Source of the DNA: JADJWR01 sp964509545
GTDB taxonomy: Bacteria > Pseudomonadota > Gammaproteobacteria > Burkholderiales > Burkholderiaceae_F
DNA: 64,000 nucleotides
NCBI GenBank assembly: GCA_964509545.1
Contig: CAZDXQ010000001.1
Coordinates: forward strand, 456,989 to 520,988
Direction: 5' to 3'
Shown here: positions 39,909 through 48,819 of the stretch, piece by piece
Layout: every line of letters starts with the position of its first letter
How positions within the stretch are numbered: position 1 is the first letter of the stretch
Program-made: the position numbers and the translations under genes
The notes under the pieces: model-generated
Databases searched by the model: none
Told to the model about the DNA's origin: nothing
What the model saw: the letters and a program-made list of their open reading frames with translations, nothing else

Positions 39909-40868
39909 TCAGTCCCGCCGCCCGAACTGCGCCAGCGCCACGCCGGCCAGCGTCACCGCGGCGCCGCCGAGCTTGATCCACGTGTAGCTCTCGCCCATCG
40001 CCAGCCACGCCACGAAACCGGCCACCGGCGGCATCAGGTACATCATCGGCGCGGTGCGCGCCACGCCGCGCACGGTGTTGACCCAGCCCCAGACGATCCA
40101 GCCGATGAAGGCGGAGACGATCACCGCCCACAGCGTGCCGGCCCAGATCGCGACCGACACCGCGGGCCAGTCGACGGTGAAACCCGCCGGCAGGCTGAGC
40201 AGCACTACCGGCGCGGAGCCGGCCAGCGTGCCGTAGGCCATCACGGTGACGCCGCCGTGCTTCTCGATCAGCGGCTTGGCGGCCACCGTGTAGGCGGAGA
40301 AGAACGAGGCGGCGATGAGCAGCACGAGATCGCCGCTGCTCGCCTGCCAGCTCGCGGCGAGCAGCTTGTCGGACAGAAAGATCAGCACGCCGCCGCAGGC
40401 CACCGCCACGCCCGCCACCTGCGCGCGCGTCAACCGCTCGTAGCCGGCGCGGCGCAGCAGCAGCAGCGTGAACACCGGCCCCATGGCGAGGATCAGCGAA
40501 CTGGAGAAGGCGGTCGACCAGTGGATGCCGTAGGTCACCAGACCGACGTGCAGCAGATGCCCCATCAGGCCGAGCCGCACCAGCGCCCACCACTCGCTGC
40601 GGTCGAGCTTCGGCCAGCGCGCGCCGAAGCGCTGCCACAGCAACAGCACGGCACAGGCCGGCATGATCAGATAGCGCGCGAACAGGAAGCCGCCGGGGCC
40701 GAGCGCGGTGAACACCGCCTTTTGCACGCTGAAGTTGGCGCCCCAGACGAGCACGAGCGCAAAAGCGAGCAGCAACGCGGTGCGCTGTCGCCGCGCTTCG
40801 CGCGGCGCCGCGCGTGGCGTGGATGAATCGGACAAGGGCGGGAAGCAGCTCGTTGAGGCGCGGCGCAA
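39909..40868 (-). CDS. EamA/DMT-family transporter
   Basis: About 300-319 residues with ten membrane segments in two EamA repeats: LVLVWGANFSVQKAVF, FTLLLLRRAGYERLTRAQ (end of repeat 1), then AASFFSAYTVAAKPLIEKHG and APMMYLMPPVAGFVAWLAMG. Family: drug/metabolite exporters such as RhtA/YdcZ relatives. No ATG is available before the first helix; the TTG at 40868 is taken as start but downstream TTG codons are possible. Substrate unknown. Confidence 0.8.
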   Translation of the reverse strand: MRRASTSCFPPLSDSSTPRAAPREARRQRTALLLAFALVLVWGANFSVQKAVFTALGPGGFLFARYLIMPACAVLLLWQRFGARWPKLDRSEWWALVRLGLMGHLLHVGLVTYGIHWSTAFSSSLILAMGPVFTLLLLRRAGYERLTRAQVAGVAVACGGVLIFLSDKLLAASWQASSGDLVLLIAASFFSAYTVAAKPLIEKHGGVTVMAYGTLAGSAPVVLLSLPAGFTVDWPAVSVAIWAGTLWAVIVSAFIGWIVWGWVNTVRGVARTAPMMYLMPPVAGFVAWLAMGESYTWIKLGGAAVTLAGVALAQFGRRD

Positions 40869-41072
40869 CGTGGGCGGACAGTATCGGGCTGCCGTCGCCG
40901 CGCAGGCGGGAATCTAGCGGCTTTGCCGCGGTCGGCGCCGGGCGCGGACCGCTTGCACTTGCCTGAGTCGGTGCGGGGCGAGCGGCGCCCGTGGTTCGTT
41001 TTCCGGGGGTCTTCGGCGCCGTAGGCTGCGGCGCGGCGGCACCCGCATCAGGTACCGCCTCGCAGCCGGCCG

Positions 41073-41486
41073 TCAGCGCACGACCATGGTGTGGACGGTC
41101 GTGGCGCCGGCGACGCTGATTTGTCCCCAGCACGGAGCGACGTCTTCCACCCGGAGCACGTCGCCCGCCTGGAACAGACGTGTCCGCCCGTCGCTCGTCG
41201 AGACTGACATCGTCCCGGCAAGGTAGATCACGTACTGGGGCGCGGGAGCCGGGTGGTATTTCTTCGCCTTTTCGTCGGCAGCGCCCCAGCCGGCCTCGAA
41301 CACGGCGAATGCCGCCCGCGTCGCCGAGCCACCCTTGGCATAGAAAGGCTGGGTCGGCAGAGGCAGCGCCGCAAATGCGCGATTCGCTGGCCCGAACGCG
41401 GGCCCGGGGTCCGCGGCACCGCCACTGTGCCGGCAGACGCCGCAACCGGTCCGATCCGCCGGTCTTCGCCGCCGGCTGCGTCGCAC
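41073..41486 (-). CDS. Cupin-domain protein, start uncertain
   Basis: The C-terminal 95 residues look like a small cupin: PTQPFYAKGGSATRAAFAVF, YHPAPAPQYVIYLAGTMSVS, GRTRLFQAGDVLRVEDVAP and VHTMVVR. The first 40 residues from the GTG at 41486 are Arg-rich and unlike a normal N-terminus, so either the start is elsewhere or the 5' part is frameshifted. It follows the acyltransferase gene on the same strand. Function unknown. Confidence 0.5.
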   Translation of the reverse strand: MRRSRRRRPADRTGCGVCRHSGGAADPGPAFGPANRAFAALPLPTQPFYAKGGSATRAAFAVFEAGWGAADEKAKKYHPAPAPQYVIYLAGTMSVSTSDGRTRLFQAGDVLRVEDVAPCWGQISVAGATTVHTMVVR

Positions 41487-41499
41487 CCAGGGCGGCAAG

Positions 41500-42951
41500 T
41501 CAGCGCCGGACGGCGGCCCCGCGCAGCGCGGCCGTTGCGCCGGCCTTCTTCTGTTCACGCCGCCGCACTGCCGCCTGCATGGCGGCGAACTCGCGCTGGA
41601 AGCGTTCGGTGATCGCCTCGGGGTCGGGCACGAGGTTGGCGTCGGACACCACCGCCAGCGTCGCCGCGCCCTTGTAGCTGAGGATGCTGATGCCCATGCC
41701 GAGCTCCCTGCCTGGGTGCGGCACCCAGAACATCACCCGGTCGATCGGCACGCCGGCGAGGTACAGCGGGTCCTTCGGCCCGGCGACGTTGGTCATCACC
41801 ACGCTCGCCTTCGAGCCGAAAAGCTGCACCGCGAAGTCCTCGACCGCCTTCGGCGTGCGGCCGAAGAGGTTGAACAGCGCCAGCACGGCGATCGCCTCCG
41901 GGCTTCGCTTCAGCGCGTCCATGTGCGCCTTGGTCCGGCGCAGCCGCGCCAGCGGATCCTTGGCCCCGATGGCCAGCTCGAGGATGACGAGGCCGAACTC
42001 GTTGCCCAGATCCTCGGCGCGGCCGGGCGGACGCAGGTCCACCGGCACCATCGCGCGCACGGTGATGCCGTCGACATCGACGCCGCGCCGGCGCAGGTAG
42101 TGGCGCAGCGCGCCGGTCATCGCGGCGACCAGCACGTCGTTGATCTTGGCGCCGAGCGGCGCGCCGATTGCCCGCACATCGGCCAGCGGCACCGGCTCGG
42201 ACCAGGCGACGCGCTTCTTCAGCCCGAAGTCGCCCTTCAGCGGCGAGCGCGGGTCCGGCGCCTTCAGCAGTTCGGCCGCCAGCGTGCCGGCGCCGGCGAG
42301 CACGAGCGCGGCCTTCTCGGCGAGCTGGCGCGGGTGCATGGCGGCGTCGATGGCGCCATCCATCGCCGAGCGCAGCTGCTCGACCGACCACTCGGCCGCA
42401 TCGACCGCCGGCGCAAACAGCCGTTCGATCAGACCCGGCCTGCGCGCCCGCGCGCCTGTGTGTGCGGACGGCGTGCGCCATCCGTTCGGCGTGGTGTCGA
42501 AAAGCGCGCGGGCGACGAGCACGCTGGCGGTGCCGTCGCCGATGCAGTGGTGCATGCGCGTGATCAGCGCACTGCCGCCGTCGACGCCGTCGACCACGTG
42601 TACGTCCCAAAGCGGCCGCGAGCGATCCAGCGGCGTGCTCACCAGATCGCTCACCAGCGCCGCCAGCGCCGCCTTGCCGCCGGGCGCCGGCAGGGCGACG
42701 TGATGCATGTGCTGCTCGATGGCGAAACCCGGCATCTCTTCCCACTGCGGCGAGGCCAGCGGCAGGGCGGGCTCGACCACGCGGCAGCGAAAACGCTCGA
42801 ACTGCGCCAGCCGCGCCGTGTAGACCGCCTTGACCCGCTCGAAATCGAGCGGCTTGCGGGTGGTCAGGATCGACGTGATCACCGCCGTGTTGGCCGGCCC
42901 GTCGATGTGGAACCAGGCCGCGTCGACCGCGGACATGGGGTGCGATTTCAT
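41500..42951 (-). CDS. Wax ester synthase/diacylglycerol acyltransferase (WS/DGAT)
   Basis: 483 residues, the normal size. The catalytic HHxxxDG motif is ITRMHHCIGDGTASV. N-terminal SHPMSAVDAAWFHIDGPANT and C-terminal VVMTNVAGPKDPLYLAG and ELGMGISILSYKG are WS/DGAT signatures. It makes wax esters or triacylglycerol storage lipid from acyl-CoA at the membrane. The ATG at 42951 fits the family start; the frame is open upstream but has shadow composition. Single gene. Confidence 0.92.
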   Translation of the reverse strand: MKSHPMSAVDAAWFHIDGPANTAVITSILTTRKPLDFERVKAVYTARLAQFERFRCRVVEPALPLASPQWEEMPGFAIEQHMHHVALPAPGGKAALAALVSDLVSTPLDRSRPLWDVHVVDGVDGGSALITRMHHCIGDGTASVLVARALFDTTPNGWRTPSAHTGARARRPGLIERLFAPAVDAAEWSVEQLRSAMDGAIDAAMHPRQLAEKAALVLAGAGTLAAELLKAPDPRSPLKGDFGLKKRVAWSEPVPLADVRAIGAPLGAKINDVLVAAMTGALRHYLRRRGVDVDGITVRAMVPVDLRPPGRAEDLGNEFGLVILELAIGAKDPLARLRRTKAHMDALKRSPEAIAVLALFNLFGRTPKAVEDFAVQLFGSKASVVMTNVAGPKDPLYLAGVPIDRVMFWVPHPGRELGMGISILSYKGAATLAVVSDANLVPDPEAITERFQREFAAMQAAVRRREQKKAGATAALRGAAVRR

Positions 42952-43130
42952 GACTGGATGTCCGCCGCCGGCTGCCGCGCGCGCCTTGGGGCCGCGGCGG
43001 CGCGTTCGCCCCGGACGGTTGTCTCGATGCGGCCGATTGTCCGCCGCCCGCAGCGGCATCCTTGGCCTTGGATCAGGAAACCCGCAGCGTCGTCCCGGCC
43101 GCCGGACAGGCCCGCGGGTATCGTCATCGG

Positions 43131-43358
43131 ATGTTGATCCGGGTCGAGTGCTATGCCGGTTACCGCGGCGAGCAGGAGCCGACCGCGTTCTGGCTCGGCG
43201 AGCGCCGGCTCGCGGTGCGCGCGATCGTCGACCGCTGGTTCGCGCCGGCGCAGCGCTGGTTCCGGGTCGATGCCGAGGACGGCAACCTGTACGTCCTGCG
43301 CCACGACGAGTCGCGCGACGAATGGGACATCGCCGCGTTCACGCGGGCGCCGGGCTGA
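43131..43358 (+). CDS. Conserved small hypothetical protein
   Basis: 75 residues: MLIRVECYAGYRGEQEPTAF, then WLGERRLAVRAIVDRWFAPA, RWFRVDAEDGNLYVLRHDE. Compact, beta-rich, no signal peptide. I recognise the pattern (WLGERRLxVxxIxDRW...YFRVxxxDGxxYxLRHD) from small uncharacterised proteins of many proteobacteria. The ATG at 43131 was chosen over the upstream open frame, which is non-coding in character. Confidence 0.7.
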   Translation: MLIRVECYAGYRGEQEPTAFWLGERRLAVRAIVDRWFAPAQRWFRVDAEDGNLYVLRHDESRDEWDIAAFTRAPG

Positions 43359-43431
43359 CGGAAGCGCGCCGCGCCGCAAGGGCGGCACGATCGGCCACGG
43401 CCGGCTCCAGCGCTCCGCGCGGCCGAACGCA

Positions 43432-43974
43432 TCACGGTCGCGCGGCGTAGGCCTCGTCGAAGGCCGCCTCGAGCGGCTTGCTGGTGCCGCGGATCTCGTC
43501 GACGACCTTCTTCGCCCAGTCGAAGTATTCGCGGCGGCGCGCAAGATCCCAGCCGTGCGGCGGGTGCGAGGCCATGTCGCGCACGTTGCAGGTCTTGTCG
43601 GCGAGCTTGACCAGACGCGCCCGGCGCGACAGATGCTTCGCATGCTCGATCTGCAGCCGCTTGCGGTCGGCTTTCGACAGCGTCTTGTCGTCGCTGACCT
43701 CGCGCACGACCTGCGCGATGCCACGGCCGAACTTCTCCTTCAGTTCCTCGTAGGTGGTCTCGGTGTCCTCGAGCGTGTCGTGCAGGATCGCCGCGGCCAG
43801 CGTCTTGTGGTCGGTGACGCCGCCTTCGATCGCCAGCACGCGGGCCAGCGCGATCGGATGGTTGATGTACGGCGAGGCGTCGACGTCCTTGCGCCGCTGG
43901 TTGCGATGCTTGTGGGCCGAGAACGCCAGCGCGTCCATCAGCAGCGTGATCTCGGCGTGGGCCTTGCTCTTCAC
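43432..43974 (-). CDS. HD-domain protein, small alarmone hydrolase-like
   Basis: 180 residues. RelA/SpoT-type HD hydrolase pattern: ALAFSAHKHRNQRRKDVDAS, PYINHPIALARVLA, ILHDTLEDTETTYEEL, FGRGIAQVVREVSDDKTL and ARLVKLADKTCNVRDM. The H...HD...D metal ligands are present. No synthetase or regulatory domain follows, so it resembles Mesh1-type stand-alone (p)ppGpp hydrolases. Start GTG at 43974. It lies 21 bases behind gshA on the same strand. Confidence 0.85.
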   Translation of the reverse strand: MKSKAHAEITLLMDALAFSAHKHRNQRRKDVDASPYINHPIALARVLAIEGGVTDHKTLAAAILHDTLEDTETTYEELKEKFGRGIAQVVREVSDDKTLSKADRKRLQIEHAKHLSRRARLVKLADKTCNVRDMASHPPHGWDLARRREYFDWAKKVVDEIRGTSKPLEAAFDEAYAARP

Positions 43975-43995
43975 GACGTCGCCGCCGCGGTTCGA

Positions 43996-45696
43996 TCAGC
44001 AGGTCATGCGGAAGTGTTCGCCGGCCATCAGGTCCTGTGCCAGGTACTGGCGGCGGAACTCCTCGAACGGCAGGTCGTCGGCCGCCTCCCGCTCTTGCTG
44101 CGCGCGGTGCGATTCGGTCGCCAGCCGCTCGTAGCGCGCGGCCGCTTCGGCGGGCAGCGGCCGGGCCAGCAGTTCGTCGCGATGCCGCTGCGACTGCGCC
44201 AGCGCAAAGGCCGGAAACGAGCGGCCGTGGTTCAGATCGGTCTCGAGCAGCACCCGGGTGGACGGCAGGGAGTCGAAGTCCTGCAGCGCCGCGATCGCCG
44301 CCGCCAGCGCCTTGCGGTAGGCGTGTCCGCCGTTGGCGTCGGCATAGGCGCGGTCGAGCGCGGCGGCGATCGGCTCGCACTCGCGCAGCAGCCGGCCACC
44401 CCACTCGGCCGGCATCAGGTCGGCCGGCGTCAGGTCCGTGAGCGCCAGGTCGGCGGACAGTTCGGCGGTGGGCTGCGCGCCGTCGGGCGCCGCCGGCGCC
44501 GCTGCTTCGGCGGCGAACAGGTCGGCCGTGCGGTGAAGGCGCAGGCGCGGGTCGCGGCCGCGCTCGGCGATGCGGCGTTGGTTGCGCGCCATCGCCGCGA
44601 TCTCCTGCGGCGAGTCGGGCGGACTGTCGGCGAGCAGGCAGTGCAGCAGGAAGATGTCGAGCAGCCGCATCTGTTCGAGGCCGATGCCCACCGGGCGGAA
44701 CGGATCGATGTCGACCAGCCGCACCTCGACGTACTCGACGCCGCGCAGGCCGAGCGCGCGCAGCGGCCGCTCGCCCGGCAGGATGCGCCGCTTCGGCCGG
44801 ATGGTGCCGTAGAACTCGTTTTCGATCTGCAGCAGCGTGGTGGCGAGCTGCTTGTAGCGGTCGCCATCGCGCAGGCCGATGGCCGCATACGGCGGATAGG
44901 TCTCGGTGAGCGCCCGATGCAGCGTGCGCGCGTAGCTGCCGATGCAGTTGAAACTGACCGCCAGCGCCGCCTGCGCGTCGCTCTGGTAGCCGAGGCGGCC
45001 CATGCGCAGCGAAGTGCCGTAGGGCGCGAAGCAGGTTCCCGTGCCCCACTCGCACAGACCGTGGCTGCGGCCGCTGACGAAGGTGCCGCATACCGCCGGC
45101 GAGGCGCCATGCAGCAGCAGCAGCAGCCATGAGTGGCGGCGGAAGTTGCGGATCAGCGCGAAGTAGGCGTCGTCGCGGTAGCGCTCGACCGAGTCGCGGC
45201 TGCCGTCGACGGCCTGCAGCAGCGCCCACGCCTCAGCCGGCAGCGAGAAGTTGTAGTGGATGCCGGAGATGGTCTGCATGCGCCGGCCGTAGCGGTGTGC
45301 CAGGCCCTGCCGGTAGACGGTCTTCAGGCGCCCCATGTTCGAGCGGCCGTACTGGCCGAGAGGAATGTTGTCCTCGTCGGGCAGCTTGCACGGCATGCTG
45401 GCGCACCAGATCAGCTCGTCGCCGATGCTGCGGTAGACGAACTGGTGCAGCTCGGTGAGCTCCTGCAGCAGCGCCTCGACGCTGGTGTGCGCGCCGGTAA
45501 TCAGTTCGAGCTGCGACTCGCTGAAATCGGTGGTGATGTTCGGGTGCGTCAGCGCCGAGCCGAGTGCCGGCGGATGCGGCGAGTTCGCCAGGGCGCCGTC
45601 GGGCCGCACGCGCAGACCCTCCTTCTCGATGCCGCGCAGGATGCCGCGCAGCACGGCAGGGGGCAGGGCATCCAGTCGCTGCTGCAGCTTGCTCAA
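43996..45696 (-). CDS. gshA: Glutamate-cysteine ligase
   Basis: 566 residues, slightly longer than E. coli GshA (518). The signature is clear: GIEKEGLRVRPDGALANSPH, TTDFSESQLELITGAHTSVE, MPCKLPDEDNIPLGQYGRSN and MQTISGIHYNFSLP. It catalyses the first step of glutathione synthesis. The start is a TTG at 45696 with a strong GGAGG site; no ATG is available near the N-terminus. The HD-domain gene follows closely and may be co-transcribed. Confidence 0.94.
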   Translation of the reverse strand: MSKLQQRLDALPPAVLRGILRGIEKEGLRVRPDGALANSPHPPALGSALTHPNITTDFSESQLELITGAHTSVEALLQELTELHQFVYRSIGDELIWCASMPCKLPDEDNIPLGQYGRSNMGRLKTVYRQGLAHRYGRRMQTISGIHYNFSLPAEAWALLQAVDGSRDSVERYRDDAYFALIRNFRRHSWLLLLLHGASPAVCGTFVSGRSHGLCEWGTGTCFAPYGTSLRMGRLGYQSDAQAALAVSFNCIGSYARTLHRALTETYPPYAAIGLRDGDRYKQLATTLLQIENEFYGTIRPKRRILPGERPLRALGLRGVEYVEVRLVDIDPFRPVGIGLEQMRLLDIFLLHCLLADSPPDSPQEIAAMARNQRRIAERGRDPRLRLHRTADLFAAEAAAPAAPDGAQPTAELSADLALTDLTPADLMPAEWGGRLLRECEPIAAALDRAYADANGGHAYRKALAAAIAALQDFDSLPSTRVLLETDLNHGRSFPAFALAQSQRHRDELLARPLPAEAAARYERLATESHRAQQEREAADDLPFEEFRRQYLAQDLMAGEHFRMTC

Positions 45697-45839
45697 GCGC
45701 GGCCTCCGGTCGTTGGACAGGCGGCGATGCGCCTGACGGCAGGGGAGACTTTAGCGGCTTTGCCGCTACGCCATCGCCAGCCGCGACGGCGTCGCTGCCG
45801 GGGCGACGGGCTCGCGCGCGGCGTCAACCGGCGCCGCGT

Positions 45840-46538
45840 TCAGAGCCGCAGATAGGCGTAGTGCTCGCGGGTCTGAAGCCGGCCGATCTCGGCGATGCCG
45901 GAGGGCACGAGCCGGGCTTGCGCGATGACCGTTTGCGGATCGATCTGGCGCCGTGCCAGCGTGTTGCCGCAGACGCGGAAGTCCACACCGCGGCTGCTGA
46001 GTGCGGCCACGCTCGTCTCGAACAGTTCACCGGTCTCGGCGTCGCGCGCGCCGGCGAGCAGGAAATCGACCCCTTTGTTGTGCGCCACCACGACCGCCCT
46101 GACCCTGGGGTTGGTTTCGAGGTGATTGGCGAGATTGCGCAGCGCGGTGGCCGGATTGGTGCTTTCGTTGATGTGATAGACGATCCGCTCTTCGCCCATC
46201 GTCGCGAGCTGCGGGTAGGCGATCCACGCCAGCAGCGTCGCCACGGCCAGCAGCAGCGCCACCGGCACCGCCATCAACGCCGCCGGCCGCCGCCACCAGG
46301 GCGTCGCGCAGCGCATCGTTGCGCGCAGCTGCCCTGCGACCCGTTCGCGCAGCTGCGCGGGCGCCGGCTCGCAGCCGATGCGGGAGCCGATCGTCGCCCG
46401 CAGCCGGCGCAGCGCATCATGGTGCGTGCGGCACTCGGCGCAGGAGGCCAGATGATCTTCGAGCGCGAGCGACGACGTGACGTCGAGTTCGCGGTCCACG
46501 TACGCCTGCGCCAGCCGGCGCGTCCTTGCACAGTCCAT
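45840..46538 (-). CDS. Anti-sigma factor: zinc-finger domain, membrane helix, periplasmic DsrE-like domain
   Basis: 232 residues. Residues 1-45 are a ZAS anti-sigma domain (LEDHLASCAECRTHHDAL, H29/C33/C36). A membrane helix lies at about 86-108. Residues 117-232 are a periplasmic domain matching DsrE-type folds: RIVYHINESTNPATALRNLA, VRAVVVAHNKGVDFLL, DFRVCGNTLARRQID, ARLVPSGIAEIGRLQ. The same motif order occurs in the exported DsrE protein encoded divergently at 47236 (ELVVFGNGIDML, VRMCQNTMRGRKVTE, VKAGVIEIIDKQ). It should hold the ECF sigma factor at the membrane and release it on a periplasmic signal. The start is 3 bases behind the sigma gene. Confidence 0.85.
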   Translation of the reverse strand: MDCARTRRLAQAYVDRELDVTSSLALEDHLASCAECRTHHDALRRLRATIGSRIGCEPAPAQLRERVAGQLRATMRCATPWWRRPAALMAVPVALLLAVATLLAWIAYPQLATMGEERIVYHINESTNPATALRNLANHLETNPRVRAVVVAHNKGVDFLLAGARDAETGELFETSVAALSSRGVDFRVCGNTLARRQIDPQTVIAQARLVPSGIAEIGRLQTREHYAYLRL

Positions 46539-46541
46539 CCG

Positions 46542-47069
46542 TTACTCCTTGGCCGGCCCTGCACCGAGCGCCCGGGCGAGCAGCAGCCGGCCGCGCGCCA
46601 GGCGCGACATGACGGTGCCGATCGGCGCGTCGGTGACGGCGGCGATCTCCTTGTACGACAGGCCGTGCAGTTCGCGCAGCACGACCGTTTCGCGGAACTC
46701 CAGCGGCAGCGCGGCGATGGCGTCGCGCACCTGCGCCGTCGACTCGTTCTGCAGTGCCGTGTCCTCGGCACTGGGCATCGGGTCGAAGGCGCCACCGTGG
46801 GCGATCTCGTCGAAGGTTTCGAAGCGGCCCGCTGGAGGTTCCTTGTCCATCATCGAGCAACAGGTGTTGCGCACGATCGCCAGCAACCAGGCGCGCCCTT
46901 CCTCGCCATGGAATGAGTCGAAGAAGCGATAGGCACGGAGGAACGCTTCCTGGACGATCTCCTCCGCCATCACTGTGTCGCGAGTCAGCCACCGGGCGAG
47001 GTCGTAGGCCGCATCGAGGTGCGGAACGAGTAGCCGCTCGAAACGCCGGCATTTCTCGTCGTCCGCCAA
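46542..47069 (-). CDS. ECF-type RNA polymerase sigma factor
   Basis: 175 residues from a TTG at 47069 preceded by AGGAGG. Region 2: LDAAYDLARWLTRDTVMAEE, IVQEAFLRAYRFF and RAWLLAIVRNTC. Region 4: AIAALPLEFRETVVLRELHG, LSYKEIAAVTDAPIGTVMSR. The upstream part of the open frame is not coding. It is coupled to the anti-sigma gene and divergent from the DsrE gene, which is its probable target. Confidence 0.9.
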   Translation of the reverse strand: MADDEKCRRFERLLVPHLDAAYDLARWLTRDTVMAEEIVQEAFLRAYRFFDSFHGEEGRAWLLAIVRNTCCSMMDKEPPAGRFETFDEIAHGGAFDPMPSAEDTALQNESTAQVRDAIAALPLEFRETVVLRELHGLSYKEIAAVTDAPIGTVMSRLARGRLLLARALGAGPAKE

Positions 47070-47133
47070 CGGCCCCTCCTGTGAAGACAGTTCCGGCCGG
47101 AATCTTATTCCCGCATCCCGCACCAGCCGCTCA

Positions 47134-47162
47134 GGAATATTTCCTTCGCGCGACGGGTATAT
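47134..47162 (+). promoter_or_regulatory. Candidate ECF promoter of the DsrE gene
   Basis: GGAATAT (47134-47140) and GTATAT (47157-47162) are separated by 16 bases, the form of an ECF-type -35 (GGAAT/A) and -10. The leader to the ATG at 47236 would be about 65 bases. Located in the intergenic region shared with the sigma factor gene. Confidence 0.45.
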
Positions 47163-47235
47163 GCAGTAGAGGCGAGAGGCAAGTGCCTCCGCCTCTCGCT
47201 TCGCCGGCAAGTCCAATCCAAAAGCAGGAGACCTC

Positions 47236-47658
47236 ATGATCCGCCGCAATTTCATTCAGCTCGCCCCGCTCGCCGCCCTGCTTGCCGCGGGCCTCACGCC
47301 GGCCGCCCGCGCCCAGACCGCGCAGGAAGGCGTGGTCATCCAGGTCAGCGATGGCGACCCGAAGACCTGGAACCAGGCGCTGAACGTGATCCGCAATATC
47401 CAGGCCGAGCGCAGCAACGCCAAGGTCGAACTCGTCGTGTTCGGCAACGGCATCGACATGCTGAAGTTCGACTCGCCGATTGCGGGCCGCATCGACGAGG
47501 CGCTGGCTGCCGGTACCGACGTGCGGATGTGCCAGAACACGATGCGCGGGCGCAAGGTCACCGAAAAGGACATGCATCCGAAGATCGGTTACGTAAAGGC
47601 CGGCGTCATAGAGATCATCGACAAGCAGAAGCAAGGCTGGATCGTCGTGCGGCCGTAG
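47236..47658 (+). CDS. Exported DsrE-family protein
   Basis: 140 residues. The N-terminus MIRRNFIQLAPLAALLAAGL followed by TPAARAQ is a signal peptide, possibly Tat (RRNF). The mature part has the DsrE/F fold: GVVIQVSDGDPKTWNQALNV, VELVVFGNGIDMLKF, VRMCQNTMRGRKVT and AGVIEIIDKQKQGW. The conserved Cys in the C-x-N-T motif is the likely reactive sulphur site. DsrE proteins carry or bind sulphur or thiols; an exported one may work on periplasmic sulphur or thiol stress. AGGAG precedes the ATG. Its relation to the anti-sigma sensor domain is discussed in the findings. Confidence 0.85.
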   Translation: MIRRNFIQLAPLAALLAAGLTPAARAQTAQEGVVIQVSDGDPKTWNQALNVIRNIQAERSNAKVELVVFGNGIDMLKFDSPIAGRIDEALAAGTDVRMCQNTMRGRKVTEKDMHPKIGYVKAGVIEIIDKQKQGWIVVRP

Positions 47659-47837
47659 AACTCTTTTCCCGGAACGCTGCGCCGCGAGGACAGCGTCGCG
47701 TCTTCCTGCGACGGTGTGGAGGAACCCGCGCTTCATCGGGGTGCGGCCGCAGTCGCATCGATTCAGCGGCCGCGGGCTGTCCGCGTGTCATGCTTGCCGG
47801 GCCGCGCCGTGCTGGCCACGGCCGCGGCCCGCTTTCG

Positions 47838-48473
47838 ATGAAGACGCTCGGCGCACGCGAACTTGCACTGATCAGCCGCGGCACGCTGGCCGACTACGAG
47901 CAGCGCGCCGAGGACTTCTGGCGCGGCACGCGCGACCACGATGTGCGCCAGAACATCGAGGCGCTGCTCGCCGCCATCGAAGGCGCGCCGCCGTTTGCGA
48001 TCCTCGACTTCGGCTGCGGGCCGGGGCGCGACCTGAAGGTCTTCGCCGAGCACGGTCATGAGGCGATCGGGCTCGACGGCGCGCCGCGATTCGTGCGCAT
48101 GGCGCGCGACTACAGCGGCTGCGAGGTCTGGGAACAGGATTTCCTGCGCCTCGCGCTGCCGCCGGAGCGCTTCGACGGCGTCTTCGCCAATGCCTCGCTT
48201 TTTCACGTGCCTGCCCAGGAACTGCCGCGGGTGTTGCGCGAACTGGCGGCGGCGCTGAAGCCGCGCGGCGTGCTGTTCTCGTCGAATCCGCGCGGCGACG
48301 ACGAAGAAGGGTGCAGCGGCGGACGCTACGGCGCGTTTCACTCGCTCGACACCTGGCGCCGATACATGGCGGCAGCGGGCTTCATCGAGATTGGCCATTA
48401 TTACCGGCCACCCGGCCTGCCGCGCGATGAGCAGCCGTGGCTGGCCAGCGTCTGGCGCAAGGGCGCGACGTAA
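47838..48473 (+). CDS. SAM-dependent methyltransferase (class I)
   Basis: 211 residues. Motif I ILDFGCGPGRDLKVFAEHGH, acidic ribose contact AIGLDGAP, motif II FDGVFANASLFHVP and post-motif LRELAAALKPRGVLFSSNPR. The N-terminal YEQRAEDFWRGTRDHDVRQN helix is typical of a common proteobacterial group. The substrate is unknown. A stand-alone gene between the DsrE gene and the acylase. Confidence 0.85.
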   Translation: MKTLGARELALISRGTLADYEQRAEDFWRGTRDHDVRQNIEALLAAIEGAPPFAILDFGCGPGRDLKVFAEHGHEAIGLDGAPRFVRMARDYSGCEVWEQDFLRLALPPERFDGVFANASLFHVPAQELPRVLRELAAALKPRGVLFSSNPRGDDEEGCSGGRYGAFHSLDTWRRYMAAAGFIEIGHYYRPPGLPRDEQPWLASVWRKGAT

Positions 48474-48819
48474 AGCGCGGCACGGCGCCGAGGTAAGTGC
48501 TCATTCGCAGCCGCCCTGCGAAGCGCGCCGCTGCCGGGCGCCGCCGCGCCACGCGACACATCGCGCCGGGGCCGCCCACCGATCGGCAGACCGATTCCCG
48601 GTACGAGGCGGCATCGGCTGACCGAAGTCAAAGCGGCGGTGTGTCGTGGGTCCAAAGTGCCATGACAGGTCCGGCCGCAGCGCTGCGCACGGAAATCGCG
48701 CGAGCGGTTTTCGCTTCTTCGTAGGGCGGCGCGGCCGGGCCCTGCAACGACCGCTGGGACGCCGGCAACATAGCCGGCGCCGGGCGCGTCTTCGGCAGCG
48801 GCAAAACAGGGAGACAGGG
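48474..48819 (+). other. Intergenic region
   Basis: 346 bases between the methyltransferase and the acylase genes. Only the GGGAGACAGG site before the acylase ATG is recognisable; I see no promoter boxes, hairpin or convincing small gene. Confidence 0.5.

Noticed and set aside
47083..47111. An ECF promoter for the sigma factor gene: GGAATAA-N16-GTCTTC on the minus strand
   Set aside because: The boxes fit well, but the transcription start would fall within the AGGAGG ribosome-binding site of the TTG start at 47069, so the message would lack its leader. Kept only as a note.
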